Assembly (NCBI GenBank): GCA_002256005.1
Contig: NKIQ01000003.1
Span: forward strand, 62,001 to 126,000
Length of the DNA stretch: 64,000 bases
Direction of reading: 5' to 3'
DNA from: Alphaproteobacteria bacterium PA4
GTDB lineage: Bacteria; Pseudomonadota; Alphaproteobacteria; Sphingomonadales; Sphingomonadaceae
Each line of letters begins with the position of its first letter. The stretch's first letter is position 1. The notes beneath the pieces were generated by a model that worked only from the letters and a program-made list of their open reading frames with translations, did no database searches and was not told where the DNA came from. Made by a program: the position numbers and the translations under genes. Below, piece by piece: positions 1 through 8,858 of the stretch.

Positions 1-178
1 TGACGTCGCGATAGAGCTTCAGGCTGTTCTCCATGTCGCGGACGAGGATGGTCAGGCGGCGGACATCGGTGGGCAGGCGCTCGGCGGGGGCCGTCACGCC
101 GGCCGCGGCCTTGCCGGTGGCGGATTGCGCGACGGCCGGGGTGGCCGCAAGCAGCAGCAGGGCGGCAAATGCCTTCAT
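1..178 (-). CDS. Secreted VOC (glyoxalase-like) protein, partial
   Basis: The minus-strand frame opens with ATG at 178 and runs off the window edge, so only the first 59 residues are visible. It begins with a clear Sec signal peptide (MKAFAALLLLAATPAVAQ, cleavage after Ala-Gln) and after a short linker reads VRRLTILVRDMENSLKLYRD, the first beta strand and helix of a vicinal-oxygen-chelate domain (glyoxalase/bleomycin-resistance/dioxygenase fold). Metal ligands are beyond the edge, so substrate and activity are unknown. It follows the phosphatase gene by 10 bp and is probably its operon partner. The family call rests on one short N-terminal match. Confidence 0.6.
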   Translation of the reverse strand, partial: MKAFAALLLLAATPAVAQSATGKAAAGVTAPAERLPTDVRRLTILVRDMENSLKLYRDV

Positions 179-188
179 GGCCTTCTCC

Positions 189-737
189 TCAATCGTCCGG
201 GCCCAGGCTGGGGTCGAGATCGCGGGGGCGGATGAACTGCGCCAGCACGGCGCGGCCGCCATCGACCTGCGCCCAGCGCTCGATATCGAGATCGAGCCGG
301 GCCAGCGTCGCGGTCGGATATTTCAGCTCGGCCTCCTCGCGCATGCGGCCGCCGGGCGGCACCAGTTCGAGCAGCAGATCCTCGAGGCCGGGGTTGTGGC
401 CGACGAGCAGGGCATGGTCGTGGTGGGCGTCGAAGCCGGCGATCAGTTCGACCAATGTCGCCGACGACGACAGATAGATGCGCGATTCATAGATCGGCGC
501 CAGCCGGGCGTGCATGCCGGCCTCCACACCCTCGATGGTCTGGCGGCAGCGCACGGCGGGGGAGGCGGCGACATGGTCGAAATCCGGCATGTCGCCCTTG
601 TCCTGGGCCTGGCGCAGCCAGCGGCCGACGGTCATCGCGGCGCGGCGACCGCGGTCATTCAGCGGCCGGTCGAAATCGCGCAGCAACGGGTCGTCATAGC
701 CCGATTTGGCGTGGCGCAGCAGAGTCAGTGTCTTCAC
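189..737 (-). CDS. sixA: SixA-type phosphohistidine phosphatase
   Basis: 182 aa, histidine-phosphatase (phosphoglycerate-mutase-like) superfamily. The N-terminal LTLLRHAKS is the RHG/RHA catalytic motif carrying the phosphorylated His; the second His lies in LLVGHNPGLEDLL. Length and both motifs match the small SixA branch, which removes phosphate from phosphohistidine on phosphotransfer proteins. Its ATG overlaps the stop of the upstream helicase gene by 4 bp (ATGA), so the two are translationally coupled. The in vivo substrate here is not evident; calling it a generic histidine phosphatase is the safer statement. Confidence 0.85.
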   Translation of the reverse strand: MKTLTLLRHAKSGYDDPLLRDFDRPLNDRGRRAAMTVGRWLRQAQDKGDMPDFDHVAASPAVRCRQTIEGVEAGMHARLAPIYESRIYLSSSATLVELIAGFDAHHDHALLVGHNPGLEDLLLELVPPGGRMREEAELKYPTATLARLDLDIERWAQVDGGRAVLAQFIRPRDLDPSLGPDD

Positions 738-3460
738 CGGCGCTCCCTAGGCGCTTGAACTTCGCCTTGCGGCGCCATTGCGACATGCCGCGCCGCGCCG
801 ACGATGGCAACCGCTTCGTCGAGCGGCAAGCGATCAATCGGTGTGCCGGGTGGAAAGGCGCCAAGCAGGCGGGATGGCACGGATGGCCCGACCAGCACGA
901 AGGTGCCGCGATCGTCGGCGCGGCGGATCAGCCGGCCAAAGGCCTGCGCCAGCCGGCCCATGGCGACGCGATCGTCGAAACCGGTGCCGCCGCCCGCCGC
1001 GCGCCGCGCCGCGTGCAGCACCGTCGGCCGCGGCCAGGGCACGCCCTCCATGATGACCTGGCGCAGCGATTCGCCCGGCACATCGACGCCGTCGCGCAGC
1101 GCATCGGTGCCAAGCAGCGAGGCGCGCGGTTCGGCGCGGAAGATGTCGACCAGCGTGCCGGTTTCGATGGGATCGACGTGCTGGGCATAAAGCGGCAGCC
1201 CGGCGCGAGCGAGCGGATCGGCGATGCGGGCATGGACGGCACGCAGCCGGGCGATGGCGGTGAACAGGCCGAGTGTGCCGCCCTCCGCCGCCTCGATCAG
1301 CGCGCGATAGGCATGGGCGAGGCCGCTGAGATCGCCGCGGCGAATGTCGGTGACGATCAGCACCCTTGCGTTGCTGGCATAGTCGAACGGGCTGGCGGCG
1401 GCGAAGTGCAGCGGCGGCGAAGCGAGCTGGCTGGCGCCGGTGCGGGCATCGGCCTCCGCCCAATCCTCGCTGTCCGCCGCCACCCGGCCGCGCAGCGTCG
1501 CCGAGGTGACCAGCACGCCCTGCGCCGGCTCCAGCACGGCGCGGGCGAACGGCCGCATCGGATCGAGCCAATGGCGGTGGATGCCGATATCGAGCTCACG
1601 CCCGTCGTGGCGCGCGATGGCGAACCAATCGACGAACGCCGCATCCGCCGCGCCGCCCAGCCGCGCCAGCAGCCCGGTCCAGGCGGCGATCAGCTCGCAG
1701 CGCAGGCGCAGCCCGGCGGCGGCGCCTTCCACCCGGGCGCGGCCGCTGCCATCCAGCCAGTCGGGCGGATCGTCGAGCAGCAGCTTCAGCCGCGCCTCCA
1801 GCGCCGCCATCGGCAGCGCCAGCCGCGCCAGCGCCTGCGCCGCCACGCCGGCGGCCTCCACCACCGGCGGCAGCACCTCGGCGATTTCGGTTTCAAGGCC
1901 GAAGCCGGCGTCGCTGCCGGCGGCTTCGGCACGGGCGAACACCTGGCCGCGTACCGCTGCGAGCAGTGCCTCGATGGGGCCATCGGCCATGCCGTCCGCA
2001 ATCCGGCCGAGCCAGCCGTCGCCGGGCATGATCCGCGCCGCGACGCCGATCCGGTCGACCAACGCCGCCGCTTCATCGTCATAGCTGGCGATGTCGGACA
2101 GTCGCGCCGCCAGGCCCCGGCGGCGGCCGCGGGTCGCCCGGTCCGGCCCCAGCAGCCAGCCGCGCAGCTCCACCGCCTCGCGGCCGGTCAACTCCACGGC
2201 AAAGGTCGCATCGGCAGCATCGAACAGATGATGGCCTTCGTCGAACACCAGCCGCGACAGGCCATTGCCCTCGGCCCGGCCGCGCGCTGCGTTGATCATC
2301 ACCAGCGCATGATTGGCGATGACGATGTCGGCGGCGGCGCTGGCCCGTGTCGCCCGCTCGATGAAGCAGATGCGATAATGCGGGCAGCCGGCATAGATGC
2401 ACTCGCCGCGCCGGTCGGTGAGCCCGGAAAAGCCGCTGCGCCCGAACAGCGCCGGCAGCCAGCCGGGCAGGTCGCCGCCGATCATGTCGCCATCCCGGCT
2501 GTATTCGGCCCAGCGCGCCGCCAGCTGCGCGAACACCGCGGCGCGATTGGCAAAGCCGCCCTGCACGGCGTCTTCGAGGTTGAGCAGGCAGAGGTAATTC
2601 TCGCGGCCCTTCCTCACCACCACCCGCTGCGCCCGCGTTGCGGCATCGGGATAGGCGCGGGCGCTCTCCTGGTCGAGCTGGCGCTGCAGCGCCTTGGTAT
2701 AGGTCGACAGCCAGACCGCGCCATCGGCGGCCGCGGCCCAGGCGGCGGCGGGGGCGAGATAGCCGAGCGTCTTGCCGATGCCGGTGCCGGCCTCGGCCAG
2801 CACCATGTTGGGGGCATTGGCGGCGCGGCGCGGCTGAAAGGCGGCGGCGGCGGCCTGGGCATAGGCGCGTTGGCCCTCGCGGCGCTCGGCGCCCGGTCCC
2901 AGCATGGCATCCAGCCGCGCCTCGACCGCGCCGGCCGGCAGCACGACGACGCGCGGGGCGGGGCGCGGCGCCGCTTCCTCCCATTTCGGCAGCTTGGTGA
3001 AGACGGAGCGTTCCGGGGCTTCGGGCTTCCTGAGGCGTTTCAGCAGCTGCGGCGCCCAGATCCAGCGCTGGCGGGCGAGCGCCTGCAGGATCGTCCAGGC
3101 GCCATGGCGTTCCGGCCAGTCGGGATCATCGAGCCGGCCCAGCAGCGCATCGGCGGCCCGGTTGAGGAAACCGACATCGGCATCGCTTGTAGGCGGATCG
3201 ATGGCCAGCGCCGCCGCCAGCCCGCGCGGCGTCGGCACGGCAAAGCGCGCCGGATGGATGAAGGCGAAGAGTTCGAGCAGATCGAGCGCGATCAGCTCGC
3301 CCAGCCCCAGCCGGCTGGCGACGACCGGTGCGTTGATGACAAGATGCGGTGCATCGGCGGCGCGGCGAATGGCCTCGGCCCGGCTGATCGCGCCGGTATT
3401 GCCCTCGGCATCGCGCCGCCACACCCCGGCGTGGGTGGCCATCAGTGCGGGCAGGCTCAT
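734..3460 (-). CDS. DinG/XPD-like Fe-S ATP-dependent DNA helicase
   Basis: 908 aa, superfamily 2 helicase of the DinG/Rad3 group. Seen: Walker A in AEAGTGIGKTLGYLAPAA, a DEGHH box (DEAH-like), and a cysteine cluster around YLCLLN and CIYAGCPHYRIC of the kind that holds a 4Fe-4S cluster in XPD/DinG. The C-terminal half has GTDALRDGVDVPG and the arginine-rich QAFGRLIRR of motif VI. The family unwinds forked or R-loop substrates 5'->3'. An ATG start at 3460 is chosen: the open frame continues upstream to 3529 but only through a palindromic repeat, and the repeat arm GGGAGGGA sits where a Shine-Dalgarno should be. Head of the helicase-sixA-VOC operon. Confidence 0.88.
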   Translation of the reverse strand: MSLPALMATHAGVWRRDAEGNTGAISRAEAIRRAADAPHLVINAPVVASRLGLGELIALDLLELFAFIHPARFAVPTPRGLAAALAIDPPTSDADVGFLNRAADALLGRLDDPDWPERHGAWTILQALARQRWIWAPQLLKRLRKPEAPERSVFTKLPKWEEAAPRPAPRVVVLPAGAVEARLDAMLGPGAERREGQRAYAQAAAAAFQPRRAANAPNMVLAEAGTGIGKTLGYLAPAAAWAAAADGAVWLSTYTKALQRQLDQESARAYPDAATRAQRVVVRKGRENYLCLLNLEDAVQGGFANRAAVFAQLAARWAEYSRDGDMIGGDLPGWLPALFGRSGFSGLTDRRGECIYAGCPHYRICFIERATRASAAADIVIANHALVMINAARGRAEGNGLSRLVFDEGHHLFDAADATFAVELTGREAVELRGWLLGPDRATRGRRRGLAARLSDIASYDDEAAALVDRIGVAARIMPGDGWLGRIADGMADGPIEALLAAVRGQVFARAEAAGSDAGFGLETEIAEVLPPVVEAAGVAAQALARLALPMAALEARLKLLLDDPPDWLDGSGRARVEGAAAGLRLRCELIAAWTGLLARLGGAADAAFVDWFAIARHDGRELDIGIHRHWLDPMRPFARAVLEPAQGVLVTSATLRGRVAADSEDWAEADARTGASQLASPPLHFAAASPFDYASNARVLIVTDIRRGDLSGLAHAYRALIEAAEGGTLGLFTAIARLRAVHARIADPLARAGLPLYAQHVDPIETGTLVDIFRAEPRASLLGTDALRDGVDVPGESLRQVIMEGVPWPRPTVLHAARRAAGGGTGFDDRVAMGRLAQAFGRLIRRADDRGTFVLVGPSVPSRLLGAFPPGTPIDRLPLDEAVAIVGAARHVAMAPQGEVQAPRERR

Positions 3461-3467
3461 GCGTGTG

Positions 3468-3490
3468 TCCCTCCCACTTGCGGGGAGGGA
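3468..3490. repeat. Short GGGAGG palindrome, family R2
   Basis: TCCCTCCC and GGGAGGGA arms flank ACTTGCGG, an imperfect version of the inverted repeat found in full at 28437-28544. It lies 7 bp upstream of the helicase start, and on the minus strand the purine arm can serve as ribosome-binding site. Confidence 0.6.
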
Positions 3491-3551
3491 GGAGGGTTGC
3501 GCAGTCGCGCTATCGCCGCCAGAGAACATGGTGAAGGATTAGACGGAACCG

Positions 3552-5141
3552 ATGACTGACACCAACGAACTTCGCGCTGCGGCACTCGAAAACAAGGCCT
3601 GGCCCTATGAGGAAGCGCGCAAGCTGATCGCCCGCTATCCGGACGGTTTTCCCGATGCCGGCGTGATCTTCGAAACCGGCTATGGCCCGTCGGGCCTGCC
3701 GCACATCGGCACGTTCGGGGAGGTGGTGCGCACCACCATGGTGCGCCGCGCCTTCGAAAGCCTGGCGCCGGGCGTCAAGACGCGGCTGATCGCCTTCAGC
3801 GACGACATGGACGGGTTGAGGAAGGTTCCCGACGGCATCCCCAATCCCGAACTGCTGCGCGCCAACCTCGGCAAGCCGCTGACAGTGGTGCCCGATCCCT
3901 TCGGCACCCACCCGAGCTTTGGCCAGTACAACAATGCCCGGCTGCAGGCGTTTCTCGACGGCTTCGGCTTCGACTATGAATTCCTGTCGTCGACCGATTG
4001 CTACAAGGCAGGCATGTTCGATCGGGTCCTGCTGCGCATCCTCGAAAACTATAACGAGGTCATCAACGTCATCCTGCCGACGCTCGGCCCCGAACGCCGC
4101 GCCACCTATTCGCCGTTCCTGCCGATCGATCCGGTCAGTGGCATCGTGTTGCAGGTGCCGATTATCGCCCGCGATGTGGCGGCCGGCACGGTCACCTATG
4201 TGCGGCCGGAAACCAATGAAAGCGTCACGGTCCCGGTCACTGGCGGCGCCTGCAAGCTGCAATGGAAGGTCGATTGGGCGATGCGTTGGGTGGCGCTCGG
4301 CATCGATTATGAAATGGCCGGCAAGGATTTGATCGATTCGGTCATGCTGTCCGGCCGCATCACACGAGTGCTGGGCGCGCGGCCGCCGGAAGGCTTCAAC
4401 TACGAGCTGTTCCTCGACGCCGAAGGCACCAAGATTTCCAAGTCGAAGGGCAATGGCCTGACCATCGAACAATGGCTGGACTATGGCCCGCCGGAATCGC
4501 TGGCGCTCTACATGTTCCAGAATCCCCGGAAGGCGAAGCGGCTGCACTTCGATGTCATCCCGCGCGCCATCGACGAATATGCCGATTTTCTGGGGAAGTA
4601 TCCGGAGCAGCCGATCGAACAGCAGCTCGGCAACCCGGTGCATCACATCCATGAGGGCGCGCCACCGGCTGCGGCGCTGCCGGTCAGTTTCTCGCTGCTG
4701 CTCAATCTCGCGTCGGTCGCCGCCACCGACGATCCGAACAAGCTCTGGGCCTATGTTGCCCGCCACGCGCCCGGTACCAGCCCCGCGACGCATCCGGCGC
4801 TCGACCGGCTTGTCCATCACGCTGCCCGCTATGCCCGGGATTTTGTCGTGCCCGGCCTTTCCCGCCGCGCCCCCGCGCCCCAGGAAGCCGCAGCGCTGCG
4901 CGACCTCGACACCCGTCTCGCCGCGGTCGGGCCGGGCAAGGATGCGGAGGCCTATCAATTCGAAGTCTATGAGGCCGGCAAGGCCGCCGGCTTCGAAAAT
5001 CTGCGCGAATGGTTCAAGGCGCTTTACGAGACGCTCATCGGGAGTTCACAGGGACCGCGTATGGGGTCGTTCATCAGCCTCTATGGGCTGGATGAAACCC
5101 GCGCGCTGATTTCAGCCGCGCTTGCCAGGGACCTGCCGTGA
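3552..5141 (+). CDS. lysK: Class I lysyl-tRNA synthetase
   Basis: 529 aa, full length for LysRS-I (archaeal-type, COG1384), charging tRNA-Lys with lysine. The Rossmann-fold signature is GPSGLPHIGTFGE (HIGH motif, about residues 48-60) and the KMSKS loop reads KISKSKGNGLT near residue 297. This class I enzyme is structurally unrelated to the usual bacterial class II LysRS; its use is established for alphaproteobacteria. The start ATG follows a weak AGACGGAA site. The stop overlaps the next gene (GTGA), so the secreted protein downstream is coupled to it. Confidence 0.95.
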   Translation: MTDTNELRAAALENKAWPYEEARKLIARYPDGFPDAGVIFETGYGPSGLPHIGTFGEVVRTTMVRRAFESLAPGVKTRLIAFSDDMDGLRKVPDGIPNPELLRANLGKPLTVVPDPFGTHPSFGQYNNARLQAFLDGFGFDYEFLSSTDCYKAGMFDRVLLRILENYNEVINVILPTLGPERRATYSPFLPIDPVSGIVLQVPIIARDVAAGTVTYVRPETNESVTVPVTGGACKLQWKVDWAMRWVALGIDYEMAGKDLIDSVMLSGRITRVLGARPPEGFNYELFLDAEGTKISKSKGNGLTIEQWLDYGPPESLALYMFQNPRKAKRLHFDVIPRAIDEYADFLGKYPEQPIEQQLGNPVHHIHEGAPPAAALPVSFSLLLNLASVAATDDPNKLWAYVARHAPGTSPATHPALDRLVHHAARYARDFVVPGLSRRAPAPQEAAALRDLDTRLAAVGPGKDAEAYQFEVYEAGKAAGFENLREWFKALYETLIGSSQGPRMGSFISLYGLDETRALISAALARDLP

Positions 5142-5893
5142 AATCCATCGTTGCTGCGCTGCTGCTGACCCTCGCCACCCCGGCCTTCGCCGATGCGGCG
5201 CAATCCTTCCATGACGGCAAATGGACTGCCGTCGTCAGCCAGGGCCGGCAGGAAGGCACGGCGGCCAGCCTGTTGCTCTCCGGCCGCGCCCAGCTCGCCA
5301 TCGCTGCCTATGACACGCGCGACAAGGCGAAGGCGCTGGAGCTGATCGGCGCCGCCGAGCGGGATTTCGATGCGGCCCTGGCCAAGGCGCCGACCAACCC
5401 CGAGGCCCAGCTGCAAAAGGCCGTCGCCATCGGCTATCGCGCCAAGCTGACCCGCTCGCCCGGCCTTGGCAAGGATGCGCGCAAGCGGTTCGAAGCGGTG
5501 CGCGCCGCCCATCCCGACATGGCGCTGGGCTGGGCCGCGGTCGCCGGCTGGCACGGCGGCGCCATCGCGACACTGGGTGGCTTCCTCGCCAGCACGATGA
5601 TGGGGGCCAAGGCCGCCGAGTTCGAAAAGGGCTTTGCCCAGGCGCTGAAACTCGACCCGACCACGCCGGTGCATCGCGTCTTCTACGCCATGACGCTGCT
5701 CGATCTCGATGCCGGCAATGCCGGCAAGGCGGCGACGGCCTTGCAGGGTATCGGCCAGTTGCCGGCCCATGACGGCTATGACGCGCTGGTCAGGGCGCAG
5801 GGCGTCCAGCTCGCCGCCGCGCTGAAGACCGGCGATGCCAAGGCGGCGCAGGCGCTGGCGCGGCGGTTGCAGGCGTTCGGCACGCTGGGGTGA
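5138..5893 (+). CDS. Secreted alpha-helical repeat (TPR-like) hypothetical protein
   Basis: 251 aa starting with GTG inside the lysK stop (GTGA overlap). The first 18 residues (MKSIVAALLLTLATPAFA) are a Sec signal peptide; the rest is Ala-rich helical sequence whose spacing (for example AERDFDAALAKAPTNPEAQL and FAQALKLDPTTPVHRVFYAM) resembles degenerate tetratricopeptide repeats. Residues 145-160 contain a Gly/Ala/Thr stretch that could touch the membrane. Presumably periplasmic; no catalytic motif is visible. Coupling to lysK looks positional rather than functional. Confidence 0.75.
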   Translation: MKSIVAALLLTLATPAFADAAQSFHDGKWTAVVSQGRQEGTAASLLLSGRAQLAIAAYDTRDKAKALELIGAAERDFDAALAKAPTNPEAQLQKAVAIGYRAKLTRSPGLGKDARKRFEAVRAAHPDMALGWAAVAGWHGGAIATLGGFLASTMMGAKAAEFEKGFAQALKLDPTTPVHRVFYAMTLLDLDAGNAGKAATALQGIGQLPAHDGYDALVRAQGVQLAAALKTGDAKAAQALARRLQAFGTLG

Positions 5894-5916
5894 CGAGTCG
5901 AGGGCCGCCCGCTCTC

Positions 5917-6864
5917 TTACTTCCGCTCCACCACATCATTGCGCGCCAGTGTGGACCGCAGCCCGGTCCCTGACAGCCAGGCCGCGTCGCGCGTGCTGTC
6001 GAGCAGGGTCGCGCCCCAGAAGGCGCTGGTGGCGGCCAGCATGACCTGCTGGATGTGCGCGGTGGTGGCGTCGCTGGCGCTGCGGTTGCCGCTGAACATC
6101 ATATGCGTGCCGCCGGCGAGCATGAGCAGCGTCTTGCGGCCGTCGGCTGGCAGGGCGCGATAGACCTGGGTGCGGGCGGCGGCAGCGGCGGTGCGCTGGT
6201 CGGCCGGCGCGCTGGCGCTGCTGCCGTCGAGCGTGCCGGTGATGCCGAGCACGGGCAGGCCGATACGGCCGAAGGCGGCGGCGGGATCGCTGACATAGGG
6301 CGCCGAGGTGCTGAGCAATATGGCGGCGCGGATGCGGCGGTCGGCGAGCGTGCCACCGGGCCAGCGTTGCCCGGCGAGCGCCTGCACCGTCCAGGCGCCC
6401 ATGCTGTGGCCGGCGGCGCCGATGCGGTCGGGGTCGATGCGGCCGAGGTCACAGGCCCCTTCGCGCGGGCGGCGCATGGCCTCGTCAAGCACGAAGCGGG
6501 CATCGCCGACGCGGGCGACGAGCTGGTCGAACTGGATGGCGGCGGTGATGCGGGCGGCGCGATCGGCCTTGCTCAATTGCCCGGCATAGACGGTGGTGTC
6601 GCTGCCGGGGTGGGACAGGTGGATGACGATCAGGCCGCGGCGGGCCCAGGCAGCGCCCAGCACGGCACCGGCACCGGCATCGCCGCCGACGCCGGGGCTG
6701 AACAGCAGCAGCGGTGCCCGGGCCGTGCCGGCCGGCATGCGGATGCGCACCGGCAGGTCGCGGTCGCGCGCCGCGTCATGCCAGACGGCGGCGCAGACCG
6801 GCCCGGCATCCGGAGCGGCGGTTGGGGCCGCGCTGGCCAGCAGCAGGGCGAGGGATGCGATCAG
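5917..6864 (-). CDS. Secreted alpha/beta hydrolase with apparent CTG start
   Basis: Alpha/beta-hydrolase fold: oxyanion-hole region LLLFSPGVGG, nucleophile elbow GHSMGAW, an Asp in GITGTLDGS and a late His in LAGGTHMMFSG, consistent with a dienelactone-hydrolase/PAF-acetylhydrolase-like esterase. The first conventional start is GTG at 6750, but that would cut into the fold. The frame stays open back to a TAA at 6886-6888 with no ATG, GTG or TTG, yet reads a fine signal peptide (after the start, IASLALLLASAAP) from CTG at 6864, which sits 8 nt after GAGGAGG. CTG is therefore the likely initiation codon, giving 315 aa. Product probably periplasmic; substrate unknown. Confidence 0.75.
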   Translation of the reverse strand: MIASLALLLASAAPTAAPDAGPVCAAVWHDAARDRDLPVRIRMPAGTARAPLLLFSPGVGGDAGAGAVLGAAWARRGLIVIHLSHPGSDTTVYAGQLSKADRAARITAAIQFDQLVARVGDARFVLDEAMRRPREGACDLGRIDPDRIGAAGHSMGAWTVQALAGQRWPGGTLADRRIRAAILLSTSAPYVSDPAAAFGRIGLPVLGITGTLDGSSASAPADQRTAAAAARTQVYRALPADGRKTLLMLAGGTHMMFSGNRSASDATTAHIQQVMLAATSAFWGATLLDSTRDAAWLSGTGLRSTLARNDVVERK

Positions 6865-6931
6865 CGGGCCTGCCTCCTCTGTCCGTTACGCCGGGTGCGA
6901 CGCCGCGTCCGGCGGACACAGGACAGAAGAA

Positions 6932-6961
6932 ACCGGGTCCCGGGTCAAGCCCGGGAAGACA
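6932..6961. repeat. Single arm of repeat family R1
   Basis: One arm, ACCGGGTCCCGGGTCAAGCC followed by CGGGAAGACA, of the inverted repeat found complete at 9657-9740 and 23810-23898. It lies between phoD and the hydrolase gene and contains its own small CCCGGG-centred stem. Confidence 0.6.
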
Positions 6962-6970
6962 GGTCGATTG

Positions 6971-8590
6971 TCAGACCAACGCCATCTTGCGCGCGCCGCG
7001 CTTTACCGTTGCGGCCTGGCCGATGCCGGTCGCGGTGGAGCGTTCGCGGATGCCGGCCATGAACACCCAGTCGGCGCGCGCCGCTTCGGGCGTGAAGCTG
7101 ACGGTCAGGTAACCGCGGCGGCTGGTGTCGCACCAGCGCATCTCGGGATTGCCGGCGACGAGCCCGGCGCGGATCACCGCCGGATCGGCGGCGAGCGCCG
7201 ATTCATAGCCCGGCGAGGTCACCGACTGGCCGGCGAACTCGACACCGGCGGGCTTGCCGCCTTCGGCCAGATCGAACGCCCAGGCGTTGTGGCTGTCGCC
7301 CGAAATCACCACCATGTCGGCATCGGCGGCCTGGGCCGCCTTCAGCAGTCGCTGGCGGGCCTGCGGATAGCCGCTCCACATGTCCATCGCACCGGGAATG
7401 CCGGCCGAGGCCGCGGCGAGGCCGCCCTTGATATAGCCCTGGGCGCGCGGATCGGCATTGGGGCCGAGCCAGCTCAGCGCCTCCTTCGGCGTGTAGATAT
7501 TGCCCATCACCACCTGCTGGGCGAGCAGCTGCCATTTCTGGCCGGACTTGACGCTGGCCTTCAGCGTTTTCGCCAGCCAGGCTTCCTTTTCCAGGCCGAG
7601 CAGCGTGCGGTCGGCGGCGTTCCATTGCTGGTCCTTGAAGGCGATCAGCGCGTCCTTGCCACCCTTCAGCGCGGCACCGAGATTGAGCTGCTGGTCGCGG
7701 CCCTCGACGCGGGTGTCGAGGGTGATGAGGCTGACGAGATTGCCGATGTCATAGCGGGTATAGGGCGCGTCGCTGCCCGGCAGCCATTCGGCATGGACCT
7801 GTTTTGCCGTCGCCTTGCGCGCCTGCCAGTCGCCTTCGGTAGCGGGGTCATGGTTTTCGGCGCCATTCTTCCAGGCGTCATTGGCGAATTCATGATCGTC
7901 CCAGATGCTGATCATCGGGAACAGGCGGTGCAGTTCCTGCAGGGCCGGATCAACGCGATAGCTGGCATAGCGCTGGCGATAATCGTCGAGGCGGACCATC
8001 TCGCTGGCCGGCTCGATATCGCGGCCGGCGAGCGTTTCGGCGGCGCTCGGGTAGATGCCGCGCGCATATTCATAGAGATAATCGCCGAGGTGGACGACGA
8101 GATCGATATCGGTGCGCGCCGCGGCATGGGCATAGGCGTTGAACCAGCCGAACGGCTTGTTGGCGCAGGAAAACACCGCGATGTTGAAACGCGACAATGG
8201 TCCCGCCGGCAGAGTGCGGGTGCGGCCGATGGCGGATTGGCTGCCATCGGGGGCGGTGAAGCGATAGAACAGCCAGCCGCCCGCCGGCAGGCCGGTGATG
8301 CGCGCCTGCGCCGTGCCCCAGCTGGCCGGGCCGGCAGTGGTTTCGCTGCGCTGGATGATGTTGGTCATGCCGGCATCGGTCGCCACCTCGACCTTCAGCA
8401 CCGCATCGCGGCCGTCGGCGCTGGCATAGCGCGTCCACAGCTTCACCGAATCGGGCTGAGGGTCGCCGGAGGCGACGCCATGGGTGAAACCCTTGTCCGC
8501 CCACAGCCCGGCCAGGGCCGGTCGGGCCGGCAGCAGCAGGCCGGCGCTGGCGGCGGTGAGGAAGCCGCGACGATCAAGGGCAATGCGCAT
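6971..8590 (-). CDS. phoD: PhoD-like alkaline phosphatase/phosphodiesterase
   Basis: 539 aa. The N terminus DRRGFLTAA is a twin-arginine (Tat) signal followed by a hydrophobic stretch ending in ARPALA, so the folded enzyme is exported to the periplasm. PhoD-family landmarks: FTHGVASGDPQ, LHLGDYLYEYARG with metal-binding Asp/Tyr, IWDDHEFANDAW, and GDSHNAWAFDL near the end. The family is Ca/Fe dependent and releases phosphate from phosphomonoesters and diesters. Start ATG has an AAGG site in front. No obvious Pho box was recognised upstream. Confidence 0.9.
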   Translation of the reverse strand: MRIALDRRGFLTAASAGLLLPARPALAGLWADKGFTHGVASGDPQPDSVKLWTRYASADGRDAVLKVEVATDAGMTNIIQRSETTAGPASWGTAQARITGLPAGGWLFYRFTAPDGSQSAIGRTRTLPAGPLSRFNIAVFSCANKPFGWFNAYAHAAARTDIDLVVHLGDYLYEYARGIYPSAAETLAGRDIEPASEMVRLDDYRQRYASYRVDPALQELHRLFPMISIWDDHEFANDAWKNGAENHDPATEGDWQARKATAKQVHAEWLPGSDAPYTRYDIGNLVSLITLDTRVEGRDQQLNLGAALKGGKDALIAFKDQQWNAADRTLLGLEKEAWLAKTLKASVKSGQKWQLLAQQVVMGNIYTPKEALSWLGPNADPRAQGYIKGGLAAASAGIPGAMDMWSGYPQARQRLLKAAQAADADMVVISGDSHNAWAFDLAEGGKPAGVEFAGQSVTSPGYESALAADPAVIRAGLVAGNPEMRWCDTSRRGYLTVSFTPEAARADWVFMAGIRERSTATGIGQAATVKRGARKMALV

Positions 8591-8663
8591 GGCGAACCTT
8601 CCAGCTATGGGTGTTTGGCGTGGCGATAGACACAGTATGTGACAGGGTGAGGAAGCCTAGACC

Positions 8664-8834
8664 GTGGCGAAGATGCGCAGCAAGGCCGATCTACCGCAAA
8701 AGCCCTGCGCCGCCTGTGGCCGGCCGTTCAGCTGGCGAAAGAAATGGGCGCGGGATTGGGACAATGTGCGCTATTGTTCGGATGCCTGCCGCACCGGCGC
8801 CTATTCCCGCGCCCGCGAAAAGGGCGCAAGCTAG
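8664..8834 (+). CDS. DUF2256 small zinc-ribbon protein
   Basis: A 56-aa frame starting with GTG at 8664 (ATG at 8673 is the alternative). It carries two CxxC-like pairs, KPCAACGRPFSWRKKW and RYCSDACR, which match the DUF2256 family closely (CxxCGRPFxWRKKWxxxWxxVxYCSxxCR). The four cysteines should bind one zinc. Function of the family is unknown. GAGGAA about 10 nt upstream can serve as ribosome-binding site. It precedes the aldolase gene by 24 bp and may be co-transcribed with it. Confidence 0.8.
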   Translation: MAKMRSKADLPQKPCAACGRPFSWRKKWARDWDNVRYCSDACRTGAYSRAREKGAS

Positions 8835-8858
8835 CGGCGCATATCAGGGAGAATCACG

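Noticed and set aside
455-3559. 1034-residue open frame on the plus strand across the helicase gene
   Set aside because: It is antisense to the DinG-like helicase, which has all motifs. The plus-strand product is Arg/Ala/Gly-rich low complexity, as expected from the GC-rich third-codon mirror.
6593-8629. 678-residue plus-strand frame over phoD
   Set aside because: Antisense shadow of the well-supported PhoD gene; no domain is recognisable.
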